Of a stretch of 64,000 bases of DNA, positions 7,798 to 17,191 are shown one piece after another. The translations under genes and the position numbers were made by a program. Source of the stretch: Bacilli bacterium (lineage in GTDB: Bacteria > Bacillota_I > Bacilli_A > RFN20 > CAG-826); assembly GCA_900767605.1 (NCBI GenBank), contig CAAFZT010000015.1, positions 4,110 to 68,109 on the forward strand, given 5' to 3'. Within the stretch, counting starts at the first letter, position 1. Every line of letters starts with the position of its first letter. A model generated the notes under the pieces. That model was not told where the DNA came from. It saw only the letters and a program-made list of their open reading frames with translations, and ran no database searches.

Positions 7798-7884
7798 TCA
7801 CTTACGTTTACGGCGGTCGTCCCCTCGAAGGAGTAGCACGAAGAGGTCGATCAAGGCCATCAAGGCGATGAGCTTGTCCAGCAT
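7798..7884 (-). CDS. 28-residue hydrophobic/basic peptide, type I toxin-like
   Basis: A very short gene with a strong ribosome binding site (GAAAGGAGG, 7 nt before ATG). The peptide is MLDKLIALMALIDLFVLLLR followed by GDDRRKRK. One hydrophobic helix (about residues 5-19) with a charged, strongly basic tail is the build of membrane-acting type I toxins such as the Fst/TxpA/holin-like peptides. The mRNA leader carries ACGCCGTGCC (reverse of 7908-7917), an exact complement of GGCACGGCGT past the stop (reverse of 7729-7738). Such 5'-3' pairing is known to silence several type I toxin mRNAs. Sequence homology to a named family is not claimed; the call rests on size, helix, context and pairing. Confidence 0.55.
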   Translation of the reverse strand: MLDKLIALMALIDLFVLLLRGDDRRKRK

Positions 7885-7917
7885 GCTTGAACCTCCTTTC
7901 TTGGAGTGGCACGGCGT

Positions 7918-8219
7918 TTTCGGGAATTGGTTCCATGAGGAATCCTCCCTTACCTTACTTAGAGTCATTTTTTAAAATTTTTTATCGAAATATTTTTTCG
8001 GTTTCCATTTTTTCTTTTTATCTACAGGGGGATTTTTAATCAAAAAAAACGCCTGATATACCCCATTTTCTTTCATCAAACTTTGAATTAATTTCCTTTA
8101 AATCTTTACATTTTATTTTTTTGGTTTCTCAGATTTCCCTTCCTTTTTTCTAGTAAATTTTAAAAATTGAGGAAGAAAACAAGGCCGGGGCTCCTTCGCC
8201 GTTTCCTTTAGGAAAGAGA
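7918..8219. other. AT-rich non-coding stretch
   Basis: No reading frame with a ribosome binding site was found. The stretch is rich in T and A tracts and holds the presumed upstream region of the toxin-like gene on the reverse strand; no convincing -35/-10 pair was found there. Confidence 0.5.
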
Positions 8220-8238
8220 AAGGGGTATACTACCCCTT
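8220..8238 (+). promoter_or_regulatory. Palindrome over the presumed pepV -10 box
   Basis: AAGGGGTA (8220-8227) pairs with TACCCCTT (8231-8238). The centre reads TATACT (8226-8231), a plausible -10 element upstream of pepV. A repressor bound here would block the promoter. The -35 is weak, so promoter assignment is tentative. Confidence 0.4.
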
Positions 8239-8316
8239 GGTTTCCGTCGGAAGCGGGCGGAATAAGGCCAGAAGAGCAGTGAAATGGGCCATTTAAGAAG
8301 AATAAAGGAAAAGAAA

Positions 8317-9711
8317 ATGCCAAATTTTAAGAAATTAGCCAAAAATTATGAAAAGCCGGCGTTAGAGACCCTCAAGGCTCTCGTTGCCAAAAAATCCGTT
8401 TATGATGCCTCTAGCGTTTCGGAAGACGCTCCCTACGGAACGGGAGTTAAAGGCGCTCTCGACTATTTAGCTAAACTAGGAAAAGATAACGGCTTTAAAG
8501 TCGATACCTGCGATGGACGTGTCACGGAAATTAGCATCGGAAACGGCCAAGGACCCGTTATTGGGGTTTATGCCCACGCCGACGTGGTCCCCGCGACCGG
8601 AAAATGGTCGACCAAAGACCCCTTCAAAGCCGAACTTGTCGGCGAAGGAAAAGAAGCCAAACTCATCGCCCGCGGCACTAGCGATGACAAAGGACCTTTG
8701 GTTGCCGCCTTTTATGCTGCCAAATTGCTTTCGGATGCAGGACTCGTCAAAAATTATTCCATCCGTTTCTGCGCAGGCGGAGATGAAGAAAGAGGCTCCA
8801 GCTGCTTGGATTATTATTTCCACGCCTTGAAGAAAGCCCCGACGGATTATGGATTTACCCCCGATGCCGACTTCCCTTTGATTTATGCCGAAAAAGGCAT
8901 GGTCAGCGGTTGCCGCTTGGTTCAAAAAGTTGATTTGACCCCGATTATTGCTATGGATGGCGGTGTAGTTTCTAATGCCGTCTGCGATCGTTTCTTGGTG
9001 ACGCTACCTCACGATGAAAACTTTGAAAAAGCATTCGTGGAAAAAGCAATCAAGGGAGAAATCACCCGCATGGGTCCGGTCACCCTTGTTGTTTTTAACG
9101 GTACCACCAGTCACGGTTCCACCCCGGAAAAAGGCGTTAACGCCGCCTTAAAAGCCTTCGAATTTATCGGGGCTTACTACAAGAATGAATTCCTTACGAA
9201 CCTGGCTAAAGTTCTTGCGGATTGCAATGGACGTGGGTTTGAGGGGTTCTCTTCCTCTCCCGAACTTGGTTTATCCACTTTCAATTATGGCGTGATCCAT
9301 TATGATGGACACGAAAAATTGCTAACCGTCAGCGTGGATTACCGTTATGGAGAAAAAGCCGATCCGAAGCTTGCTTTGGAAAATCTAGAAAAGCATTCGG
9401 GCATGAAAGTCGAATGCAAGGGGCTTGTCTCCCCTTTGCTTTATTCCAAGGATTCTCCGTTAGTGAAAACCCTTATGAAATCCTATAAACGGACGACCTT
9501 CAAACTCTTCGACAAGCCGATGGCAATTGGCGGAGGAACCTACGCCAAAGAAGCCCCCAATTGTGTGGCTTATGGCTCGGCCTTCAAGGGACATCCTGGC
9601 GACATCCATTCCCCCAACGAATACATCTATTTGGATGATTTCTTCCGTCAAATCTATATTTATGCGGATGCGATTGCTTCCTTAGGCGCGCTTCCCAAGC
9701 AAGGAAAATAA
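8317..9711 (+). CDS. pepV: M20-family dipeptidase (PepV-like)
   Basis: The 464-residue zinc metallopeptidase belongs to the PepV/dipeptidase group of M20. Metal and catalytic segments are visible: GVYAHADVVPATGKW (His and the following Asp), ARGTSDDKGP (bridging Asp), and GGDEERGS (catalytic and metal Glu). A C-terminal GGGTYAKEAPN segment supplies the late family motif. It hydrolyses dipeptides in the cytosol for amino acid nutrition. The start at 8317 is preferred over the in-frame ATG at 8284 because AAAGG lies 9 nt ahead and the protein then begins at the family's usual point. trmB follows after one base, so the two are cotranscribed. Confidence 0.9.
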   Translation: MPNFKKLAKNYEKPALETLKALVAKKSVYDASSVSEDAPYGTGVKGALDYLAKLGKDNGFKVDTCDGRVTEISIGNGQGPVIGVYAHADVVPATGKWSTKDPFKAELVGEGKEAKLIARGTSDDKGPLVAAFYAAKLLSDAGLVKNYSIRFCAGGDEERGSSCLDYYFHALKKAPTDYGFTPDADFPLIYAEKGMVSGCRLVQKVDLTPIIAMDGGVVSNAVCDRFLVTLPHDENFEKAFVEKAIKGEITRMGPVTLVVFNGTTSHGSTPEKGVNAALKAFEFIGAYYKNEFLTNLAKVLADCNGRGFEGFSSSPELGLSTFNYGVIHYDGHEKLLTVSVDYRYGEKADPKLALENLEKHSGMKVECKGLVSPLLYSKDSPLVKTLMKSYKRTTFKLFDKPMAIGGGTYAKEAPNCVAYGSAFKGHPGDIHSPNEYIYLDDFFRQIYIYADAIASLGALPKQGK

Positions 9712-9712
9712 G

Positions 9713-10336
9713 ATGCGCGGAAGACATAAAGCCTGGGCGGCCCCTTTGCTTAACGACCACCCTGAACTTGCCGTTCATCATATCGATGCCTCCTCTTCCT
9801 TTTTCCTTGACCGTCCCTTGGCCTTAGAAATTGGAATTGGCAAAGGGGATTTCATCGTGGACCAAGCCACCAAGCATCCTACTACCCATTTCCTTGGCCT
9901 AGAACGCGATGTCTCTATCATGGGTATGGCGGCGAAGAAAATATTAGGAAAAGAACTGCAAAATATTCTTCTTTGCCCGGAAGATTTTGACACGGTGGAA
10001 GAAGAACTTCGCCCGCTCAAATTTGAAACGATTTATTTGAATTTCAGCGATCCCTGGCCGAAAAAACGTCATGAAAAACGTCGTCTAACCTTCCTCCCCC
10101 GCCTTCAAAAAATCGGAGATTTGCTTCAAGAAGGAGGGATGCTTCGTATCAAAACGGATAACGACAACCTTTATGCCTTTACCCTTGAACAAGTCCAAGG
10201 GTTAAAAAGCCTAACGATGGTGATGAACGAAGAAGACTATCGTTTCGACGAAGAAGGGGATTCGATGAGCGAATATGAACGGAATTTCCGTTCCATCGGG
10301 CATAAAATCCACCGCATCATTTTGAAAAAGGAGTAG
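9713..10336 (+). CDS. trmB: tRNA (guanine-N7-)-methyltransferase
   Basis: The 207-residue protein forms m7G46 in tRNA using S-adenosylmethionine. Seen motifs are the SAM-binding LEIGIGKGDF (about residue 36) and the TrmB signature NFSDPWPKKRHEKRRL (about 110-125). The N-terminal MRGRHKAWA replaces the usual RxRK-type leader and retains its basic nature. Length matches bacterial TrmB of Bacillota. It lies between pepV (1-nt gap) and ytpR (5-nt gap); trmB-ytpR linkage is known in Bacilli. Confidence 0.93.
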   Translation: MRGRHKAWAAPLLNDHPELAVHHIDASSSFFLDRPLALEIGIGKGDFIVDQATKHPTTHFLGLERDVSIMGMAAKKILGKELQNILLCPEDFDTVEEELRPLKFETIYLNFSDPWPKKRHEKRRLTFLPRLQKIGDLLQEGGMLRIKTDNDNLYAFTLEQVQGLKSLTMVMNEEDYRFDEEGDSMSEYERNFRSIGHKIHRIILKKE

Positions 10337-10341
10337 AAAAT

Positions 10342-10932
10342 ATGACTGCTTTATTTTATTGCAAACCCACGGCGAAAGACGTTTTGTATCTCTTGATCGA
10401 TCCCGAGAAAACCCCGGATGAAGTGGTTAAAAAAGGCGATACGGTCGGACTCTTCTATCAAAAACAATTGATTGGAGTCAATTTCTTGAATTTCTCTCGC
10501 TTGGTGAAAATCAAGGCGGAAGGCCGGATTACCAATCCTCCTAAGGCCATGCTAGAAATCGTAAAAAACGAACTTCAAAAAGCTTCCCTCCCCATTCCTG
10601 ATTTCGCATCTTGCAGCGGATTCACCGTGGCGAAAATCACGAATCTAGAAGAGCATCCTTTAGACGAAAGAAAACAAATCGTCACCTTGGAATGCCTTGG
10701 CAAAACCTTAACGACTTCTTCCCGCTATCAAAATCTACAAATCGGAAGCAAAATCGTGGTTTTGCTCGATCAAACGATCCGCTTTGACGGAACGGTGTTC
10801 CATTCTAGCGTTATCCGTAACATTCCTCAGGATTGCGAAATCGCTTCTCCCCATGATTTAGGCCTTTCGGAAGAAAGCAAATCCGCCTATATCGAAGAAG
10901 AAAAAGAAGTTGAATCCGATTTCTTCGCCTAG
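10342..10932 (+). CDS. ytpR: YtpR-like tRNA-binding domain protein
   Basis: The 196-residue protein has a YtpR N-terminal domain (about 1-85) followed by an EMAP/tRNA-binding OB fold (about 95-185) with FTVAKITNLEEHP, LECLGKTLTT and SKIVVLLDQT. The family resembles the N-terminal part of PheT and is thought to bind tRNA; its precise job is not settled. It ends in an acidic tail. AAAAAGGAG of its ribosome binding site lies within the end of trmB. It is the last gene of pepV-trmB-ytpR and is followed by a terminator. Confidence 0.85.
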   Translation: MTALFYCKPTAKDVLYLLIDPEKTPDEVVKKGDTVGLFYQKQLIGVNFLNFSRLVKIKAEGRITNPPKAMLEIVKNELQKASLPIPDFASCSGFTVAKITNLEEHPLDERKQIVTLECLGKTLTTSSRYQNLQIGSKIVVLLDQTIRFDGTVFHSSVIRNIPQDCEIASPHDLGLSEESKSAYIEEEKEVESDFFA

Positions 10933-10939
10933 TCCTAAA

Positions 10940-10964
10940 CCCCTCTTCGGAGGGGCTTTCTTTT
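10940..10964 (+). terminator. Terminator of pepV-trmB-ytpR
   Basis: CCCCTC-TTCG-GAGGGG followed by CTTTCTTTT. Confidence 0.9.
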
Positions 10965-11027
10965 ACATGTTGGAAAATAATTGTAAAAAGATGAAAAAAA
11001 ACAACATATTTTTCTAAAAGAAAGCCG

Positions 11028-11033
11028 TATAAT
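11028..11033 (+). promoter_or_regulatory. -10 box of the LacI-family gene
   Basis: TATAAT lies 23 nt before the ATG. No good -35 is present at 16-18 bp. ATGTTG (10966-10971) and CAACAT (11002-11007) form a spaced inverted pair just upstream, a possible autoregulatory site. Confidence 0.5.
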
Positions 11034-11056
11034 TAAACCTGAAAGGAAAATGTGCC

Positions 11057-12064
11057 ATGAAAAACCTTAAAGATCGCGTCACGATTTATCAAGTTGCTCA
11101 AGCCGCTGGAGTTTCTCTAGCCACCGTGAGCCGCGTCATCAACAAACAGGGATCCGTCACTCCTGAAACCCGCGCCAAAGTCGAAAAAACCATCAAAGAT
11201 TTGGGCTATCGTCCTAGCGGACTCGCCCAAGCCCTTGCCACCAACCGCACCACCAATATTGGCATCGTCATCCCCAGTGCCAACTACGTTTATATCGCCA
11301 ATATGCTTTCCGGCATCACCGAAGTTGCTAGAGAGAAGAATTACATTCTAACCTTATTCTCCACCGCCCATAGCCGTGATGAAGCTTTGCAGATGATCGA
11401 AAGAGTCATCTCTTCACACGTGGATGGGGCGATTGTTTTCGATGACCAACTTGATTCCGATGACATCAAACGGATTGCTTCCTATAACGTTCCAACCGTG
11501 GTCATCGATAGCCGAATCGAAGGAGATAAAATCGGGGCCATCCGTTTCAATTACGATGTCGCTTTAAAACAAATCATCGTCGATTATTATGCCCATGGCG
11601 GCACGGAACCGATGACCTTCCTCCATGTTCATAACGCGGGCCGCTTGCTTTCCCGTTGCGAAAAGGTCTTCATCCAAACCCATGAAGAACTCGGCCGCCC
11701 CTATCACGTCGTGAACTGCGATGATTCCTATACCCATACGTATAACGACTTTAAAGAATTCTTCAAAAAGAACCCCAAGGGCTATTTCATCTGCTATCGC
11801 GACTCCATCGCCGCGGCGGTAGAAAACGCCGCCCAAGACCTAGGACTTTCTCTCCCCAACCAAGTAGAAGTGCTTTCTCTTGTCGGCACCAAATACGCTT
11901 ATATCGTCCGTCCTACCCTCACCACGATGCACATCGATATGCATGAAGTGGGAAAACGCGCGATGTATATGCTCACGGATTTGCTCAACAACGACCTTGT
12001 GGACCGCAATTCCCATTTCGATGCCTTCTTGGCTCAAGGCCAATCCACCGTCGAACGGAAATAA
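11057..12064 (+). CDS. LacI/GalR-family transcriptional regulator
   Basis: The 335-residue protein has an N-terminal LacI helix-turn-helix (TIYQVAQAAGVSLATVSRVI, residues 9-28) and hinge helix (GYRPSGLAQALATNRT). A periplasmic-binding-protein-like effector domain follows from about residue 65 (NIGIVIPS), ending with the usual TTMHIDMHEVGKRAMYMLTDLL region. The effector is probably a sugar or sugar phosphate but cannot be told from sequence. It is monocistronic with its own promoter and terminator, and no sugar genes lie beside it, so it may be a global regulator of the CcpA type or act at a distance. AAAGG lies 9 nt before the ATG. Confidence 0.9.
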   Translation: MKNLKDRVTIYQVAQAAGVSLATVSRVINKQGSVTPETRAKVEKTIKDLGYRPSGLAQALATNRTTNIGIVIPSANYVYIANMLSGITEVAREKNYILTLFSTAHSRDEALQMIERVISSHVDGAIVFDDQLDSDDIKRIASYNVPTVVIDSRIEGDKIGAIRFNYDVALKQIIVDYYAHGGTEPMTFLHVHNAGRLLSRCEKVFIQTHEELGRPYHVVNCDDSYTHTYNDFKEFFKKNPKGYFICYRDSIAAAVENAAQDLGLSLPNQVEVLSLVGTKYAYIVRPTLTTMHIDMHEVGKRAMYMLTDLLNNDLVDRNSHFDAFLAQGQSTVERK

Positions 12065-12081
12065 CCTTCCTTCAAGACTTT

Positions 12082-12103
12082 GCCGCCCCTCGGGGCGGCT
12101 TTT
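12082..12103 (+). terminator. Terminator of the LacI-family gene
   Basis: GCCGCCC-CTCG-GGGCGGC followed by TTTT. A second, weaker GGGG/CCCC hairpin with a T5 tail follows at 12141-12159 and abuts the first CIRCE. Confidence 0.85.
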
Positions 12104-12157
12104 CATTAAGAAAAGGGAACAAGAAAACCCTTGGGAAACGGGGGTTTACTCCCCTTT

Positions 12158-12184
12158 TTAGCACTTAGGCAAAATAATTGCTAA
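12158..12184 (+). promoter_or_regulatory. Degenerate CIRCE element 1 (HrcA operator)
   Basis: TTAGCACTT-N9-AATTGCTAA keeps the exact 27-bp geometry of CIRCE (TTAGCACTC-N9-GAGTGCTAA). The outer TTAGCA/TGCTAA halves are perfect; the three inner bases differ. Confidence 0.75.
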
Positions 12185-12187
12185 ATA

Positions 12188-12214
12188 TTGGCACTCAAAT
12201 ATTGACACTGCTAA
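12188..12214 (+). promoter_or_regulatory. Degenerate CIRCE element 2 over the groES -35
   Basis: TTGGCACTC-N9-CACTGCTAA, 27 bp, three bases after element 1 ends. The -35 hexamer (TTGACA 12202-12207) lies inside it, so bound HrcA would exclude RNA polymerase. Confidence 0.8.
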
Positions 12215-12229
12215 AAATTCGCCTACAAT
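12202..12229 (+). promoter_or_regulatory. Promoter of groES-groEL
   Basis: Consensus TTGACA (12202-12207), 16-bp spacer, TACAAT (12224-12229). Confidence 0.85.
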
Positions 12230-12263
12230 ACAAATCGCAACCGAAAAAAAGGAGATGCAAAAA

Positions 12264-14188
<1,925 letters not shown>

Positions 14189-14208
14189 TCGCTAGGCAAA
14201 AAACCAAT

Positions 14209-14246
14209 AAAACGCAGTTCCAGAAATGGGGCTGCGTTTTCCGTTT
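14209..14246 (+). terminator. Terminator of groESL
   Basis: AAAACGCAG (14209-14217) pairs with CTGCGTTTT (14232-14240). The T-tract is only four bases, so it is of moderate strength. Confidence 0.65.
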
Positions 14247-14250
14247 TCGG

Positions 14251-14352
14251 AAAAGCGCAATCATCAAAAGTGGCAAAAACCGAAAAAAGCGCAATCATCA
14301 AAATGGCTAAAAACATGGAAAAGCGCAATCATCAAAACATGGATGCCGATAC
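14251..14352 (+). repeat. Three tandem 34-bp repeats between groEL and tyrS
   Basis: The 19-base core AAAAGCGCAATCATCAAAA begins at 14251, 14285 and 14319, exactly 34 bp apart. The first two 15-base inter-cores are related (TGGC followed by AAAAAC); the third unit degrades after its core. No gene or promoter is apparent inside. The unit is too short and the spacers too similar for CRISPR. Confidence 0.85.
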
Positions 14353-14437
14353 CATCGAATGTTTTTTCATGGCTAGGTTTTCTCCTGCATTTGACCGAAA
14401 ACCATCCCATTTCTATGGCATTTTTCTTTGAAACGGG

Positions 14438-14443
14438 TAGAAT
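14438..14443 (+). promoter_or_regulatory. -10 box of a leaderless tyrS transcript
   Basis: TAGAAT ends 9 nt before the ATG. No properly spaced Shine-Dalgarno sequence exists. TTGACC at 14391 is an alternative -35 with a poor -10 (TATGGC, 14414). Confidence 0.5.
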
Positions 14444-14452
14444 GGCAAGGCT

Positions 14453-15703
14453 ATGGAAAACTTTTTTGATGAACTTACCTACCGCGGACTCATTGAGCAG
14501 TGCTCTAGTGAAGAGAATGTCCGCGAATTATTGAAGACGAAACAGACGATTTATTGTGGTTTTGACCCCTCCGCAGGATCGATGCACCTTGGCAATTACG
14601 TCATGATTTCTCTTCTGAAACGCTTCCAACGCGCTGGGCATAAAGTCGTGGCCCTCGTGGGAGGGGCTACCGGCATGATTGGCGATCCTAGTGGCAAAAG
14701 CAAAGAAAGAAACCTTCAAACCAAGGAAACCCTAGAAGCCAACACCGCCTCGATTAAAGCCCAACTCGAACGTTATATCGATCTTTCGGATCCTGAAAAG
14801 GGCGAACTCGTGTCTAATTATGATTGGCTTGCTCCTCTTTCGACGATTGATTTCCTTCGCGACTATGGAAAGTATTTCTCCATCAACTACATGCTTTCAA
14901 AAGAAATCGTGAAATCGCGTCTAGAAGCTGGCATTTCCTTCACGGAATTTGCTTATCAAATCCTCCAATCCATCGACTTTTATCACCTCCATCACGAAAA
15001 GGGCGTCACCATGCAAATTGGGGGAAATGACCAATGGGGCAATTTGACCTCTGGCTTGGAACTCATCCGCAAGATCGATGGGGAAAACGAAAAAGCCGAA
15101 TGCTTAACCGCCCGTTTGATCCTTCGCAGCGATGGCAAAAAGTTTGGTAAATCGGAAAAAGGCGCGCTCTTCCTGGACCCCAATCTCACTTCTCCCTACA
15201 CGATGTATCAATATTTTATGAACGTCACCGACGAAGATGCGATTCGCTTCCTCAAAGTTTTCTCGTTCCTCGAACCCGAACAAATCGAAGAAGTGGCCAG
15301 AGAGCATTTCGCGGCCCCCGGAGCCCGTATTGGCCAAAAGAAAGTTGCTTTTGAAGTCACCAAGGACATCTATGGATTAGAAGCCGCCGAAGAAGCGGTC
15401 TCCATGACGGAAGCCCTTTTTAAAGGAGAAGTCGCTTCCTTGAAAGAAAAAGAAATCGAAGAACTTTTCGGTAGTTTAAGCAAGCCGGTAGAAGGAGAGA
15501 TGATGTTAGAAGACCTTCTCATCACCTTGGGCGCGGCTACCTCTAAACGCGAAGCACGTACCTTCATCACGGGCAATAGCGTTCTTCTCAATGGCAAAAA
15601 AGTAACCGACCCCAAAATGGTTCTTTCTCAAAAAGACGCGATGTATGGAAAATACCTTCTGGTTCGTCGTGGAAAAAAGAACTATTACTTGGGAGTTTTC
15701 TAA
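14453..15703 (+). CDS. tyrS: Tyrosyl-tRNA synthetase
   Basis: The 416-residue class I synthetase has its HIGH-type motif as HLGN (SMHLGNYVM, near residue 44), the tyrosine pocket region YQILQSIDFYHL and GGNDQWGN, the KMSKS-type loop KFGKSEKGALF, and a C-terminal S4-like RNA-binding domain (LLITLGAATSKREARTFI onward, about 350-416). Length fits the bacterial TyrRS family. It is a single-gene unit with a terminator. No T-box is present, unlike tyrS of many Bacillota, and the -10 box lies 9 nt from the ATG, leaving no room for a leader. Confidence 0.96.
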   Translation: MENFFDELTYRGLIEQCSSEENVRELLKTKQTIYCGFDPSAGSMHLGNYVMISLLKRFQRAGHKVVALVGGATGMIGDPSGKSKERNLQTKETLEANTASIKAQLERYIDLSDPEKGELVSNYDWLAPLSTIDFLRDYGKYFSINYMLSKEIVKSRLEAGISFTEFAYQILQSIDFYHLHHEKGVTMQIGGNDQWGNLTSGLELIRKIDGENEKAECLTARLILRSDGKKFGKSEKGALFLDPNLTSPYTMYQYFMNVTDEDAIRFLKVFSFLEPEQIEEVAREHFAAPGARIGQKKVAFEVTKDIYGLEAAEEAVSMTEALFKGEVASLKEKEIEELFGSLSKPVEGEMMLEDLLITLGAATSKREARTFITGNSVLLNGKKVTDPKMVLSQKDAMYGKYLLVRRGKKNYYLGVF

Positions 15704-15722
15704 TCCGATTCCCCCTTGCTTT

Positions 15723-15747
15723 AAGGGCCTTCGGGCCCTTTTTTTGT
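15723..15747 (+). terminator. Terminator of tyrS
   Basis: AAGGGCC-TTCG-GGCCCTT followed by a run of T. Confidence 0.92.
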
Positions 15748-15936
15748 TGGTTTTATCCGCGTTTTTAAAACCATACTTTTTCACGTCTTTTGAGAAGTGC
15801 TAAAAAAGTGCTTAATTTTGAACAAAATCAAAAATGCGTTGTTTATGCCAACAATTTGGCTTAAAAGTAAGAGGAAAGTGAAAATATTTATAAAAGTATG
15901 TTGAATTTCCCTTCTTTACTTTTTAGATTCAATCCC

Positions 15937-15942
15937 TATACT
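15937..15942 (+). promoter_or_regulatory. -10 box of the leaderless response regulator transcript
   Basis: TATACT ends 8 nt before the ATG at 15951; TTTACT (15915-15920) at a 16-bp spacer is a fair -35. Confidence 0.55.
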
Positions 15943-15950
15943 TTATGGAC

Positions 15951-16634
15951 ATGACCAAGTATAAAGTTGACGCGGTGGAAAACCATGTCGGCTCTGGGAT
16001 AAGCATCGCTAGAGCCTTACGCATATCGGACTATATCGTACGCGTTTTTCCCTCCAGCAGATCCTTTTTGGCTTCCTTTGAATCGGATCCCCCCGATCTT
16101 GTCATTCTCGATTTGAATATGCGCGACATTTCCGGAATCGATGTGTTGCGCACGATCCGTATGTCCAAAGGAGATAAACGCGATACCCGTGTTCTTTGCG
16201 TGGGCAAAGGCGTATCGACGAGACAAAAATGCGATGTTTATAATGCCGGAGGGGACGGTTTTATGGAATCCCCCTTCGATATCGAAGAATTCACCGCGAT
16301 GGTTCGTGCTCAGATGCGGCGCGTTGCCAAAAGGAAAGAAATTATCCATTACGGCCCGTTTACCTTGGATAAGGTGGAACACGAAGCCAAAAAGAACGGG
16401 ATGCTTGTCCCCCTCACCAACTGCGAATTTTTAATTTTCCAAGCTTTGATGGAAGGGCAGGGGAAAACGGTGAGCCGTGACACCCTTTACGAAGCTTTTG
16501 GCGATCCCAAAAAGCCCTTTGACCCGAAATCTAAAGCCCTGGATATGCACATCAAATCCCTCCGGTTGAAATTGGGGGATGGGGATACCCATATCCGCAA
16601 CGTCTATGGTGGCGGATATAAACTGCTGGATTAG
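15951..16634 (+). CDS. OmpR-type response regulator with degenerate receiver
   Basis: The 227-residue protein has a receiver domain (1-about 118) and a winged-helix DNA-binding domain of the Trans_reg_C type (about 130-227; LTNCEFLIFQALME, HIRNVYGGGYKL). The phosphoacceptor region DLVILDLNM is kept (D54), but two conserved features are missing: the acidic pair near the N-terminus reads DAVEN where DDE is usual, and the invariant Lys region reads FMESPF where LTKPF is expected. It may therefore signal without phosphorylation. No histidine kinase lies beside it. The ATG at 15945 is also in frame but only 2 nt from the -10 box; 15951 is preferred. Confidence 0.85.
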   Translation: MTKYKVDAVENHVGSGISIARALRISDYIVRVFPSSRSFLASFESDPPDLVILDLNMRDISGIDVLRTIRMSKGDKRDTRVLCVGKGVSTRQKCDVYNAGGDGFMESPFDIEEFTAMVRAQMRRVAKRKEIIHYGPFTLDKVEHEAKKNGMLVPLTNCEFLIFQALMEGQGKTVSRDTLYEAFGDPKKPFDPKSKALDMHIKSLRLKLGDGDTHIRNVYGGGYKLLD

Positions 16635-16642
16635 GAGAATTT

Positions 16643-17110
16643 ATGGACATCCACGTACTAGAAAATCGCGACATTGTGCGAGTTATGCCTCTAATTGAGG
16701 ATGAGTGGAAGGAAATTCGTTCCCTTCGTTTGAGTTTAGTCGCAGACCCCACAAAACGGTTTGACCCTTTGTCTTTAAAAGCCTATATCGCCGAATCCAA
16801 CCACCTTTGCTATGCCGTAGAACTCGGCGGAGAGATGGTTGCTTTTTGCCTTGCGGAGATTCTTCTCCCCCCTAACACCAAATTATTCGGGATGAAGAAG
16901 ACCTTGGTTATCCGCGATTTGTACGTGACCCCCGAACACCGCCGCCACAAAATCGGAGAAGCGCTTGTCCGTTCCCTTTTAGTCAAAGCCGACGAAGCTG
17001 GATGCTTGGATTTGCATTTAGATTTACGAAAAGAAAACAAAGGGGCCATTGCTTTTGCAGAAGCCCTTGGCCTTGTCCCCTTATCCTTCCAATACGGGAT
17101 GGAAATCTAG
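16643..17110 (+). CDS. GNAT-family N-acetyltransferase
   Basis: The 155-residue protein carries the GNAT acetyl-CoA site: LVIRDLYVTPEHRRHKIGEA (about residues 91-110; RRHKIG matches the Q/RxxGxG/A loop) and a late LHLDLRKENKGAIAFAEALG (motif B). Its substrate, a small molecule or a protein amine, cannot be told. It follows the response regulator by 8 nt with AGGAG as ribosome binding site, so both are probably cotranscribed and a regulatory link is possible. Confidence 0.85.
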   Translation: MDIHVLENRDIVRVMPLIEDEWKEIRSLRLSLVADPTKRFDPLSLKAYIAESNHLCYAVELGGEMVAFCLAEILLPPNTKLFGMKKTLVIRDLYVTPEHRRHKIGEALVRSLLVKADEAGCLDLHLDLRKENKGAIAFAEALGLVPLSFQYGMEI

Positions 17111-17143
17111 ATTTCATCGATTATTTTTGGGAAGCACCATAAG

Positions 17144-17171
17144 AAAACCCCTTCTTTGCGAAGGGGTTTTT
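17144..17171. terminator. Bidirectional terminator between GNAT gene and rpsD
   Basis: AAAACCCCTTC (17144-17154) pairs with GAAGGGGTTTT (17160-17170). A/T tracts on both sides let it serve the two convergent units. Confidence 0.93.
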
Positions 17172-17191
17172 GAATGCTTGGGAACCGAAGA

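Noticed and set aside
14251..14352. Possible mini CRISPR array
   Set aside because: Only three 19-base cores with 15-base, mutually similar spacers and no cas genes; it is a tandem repeat.
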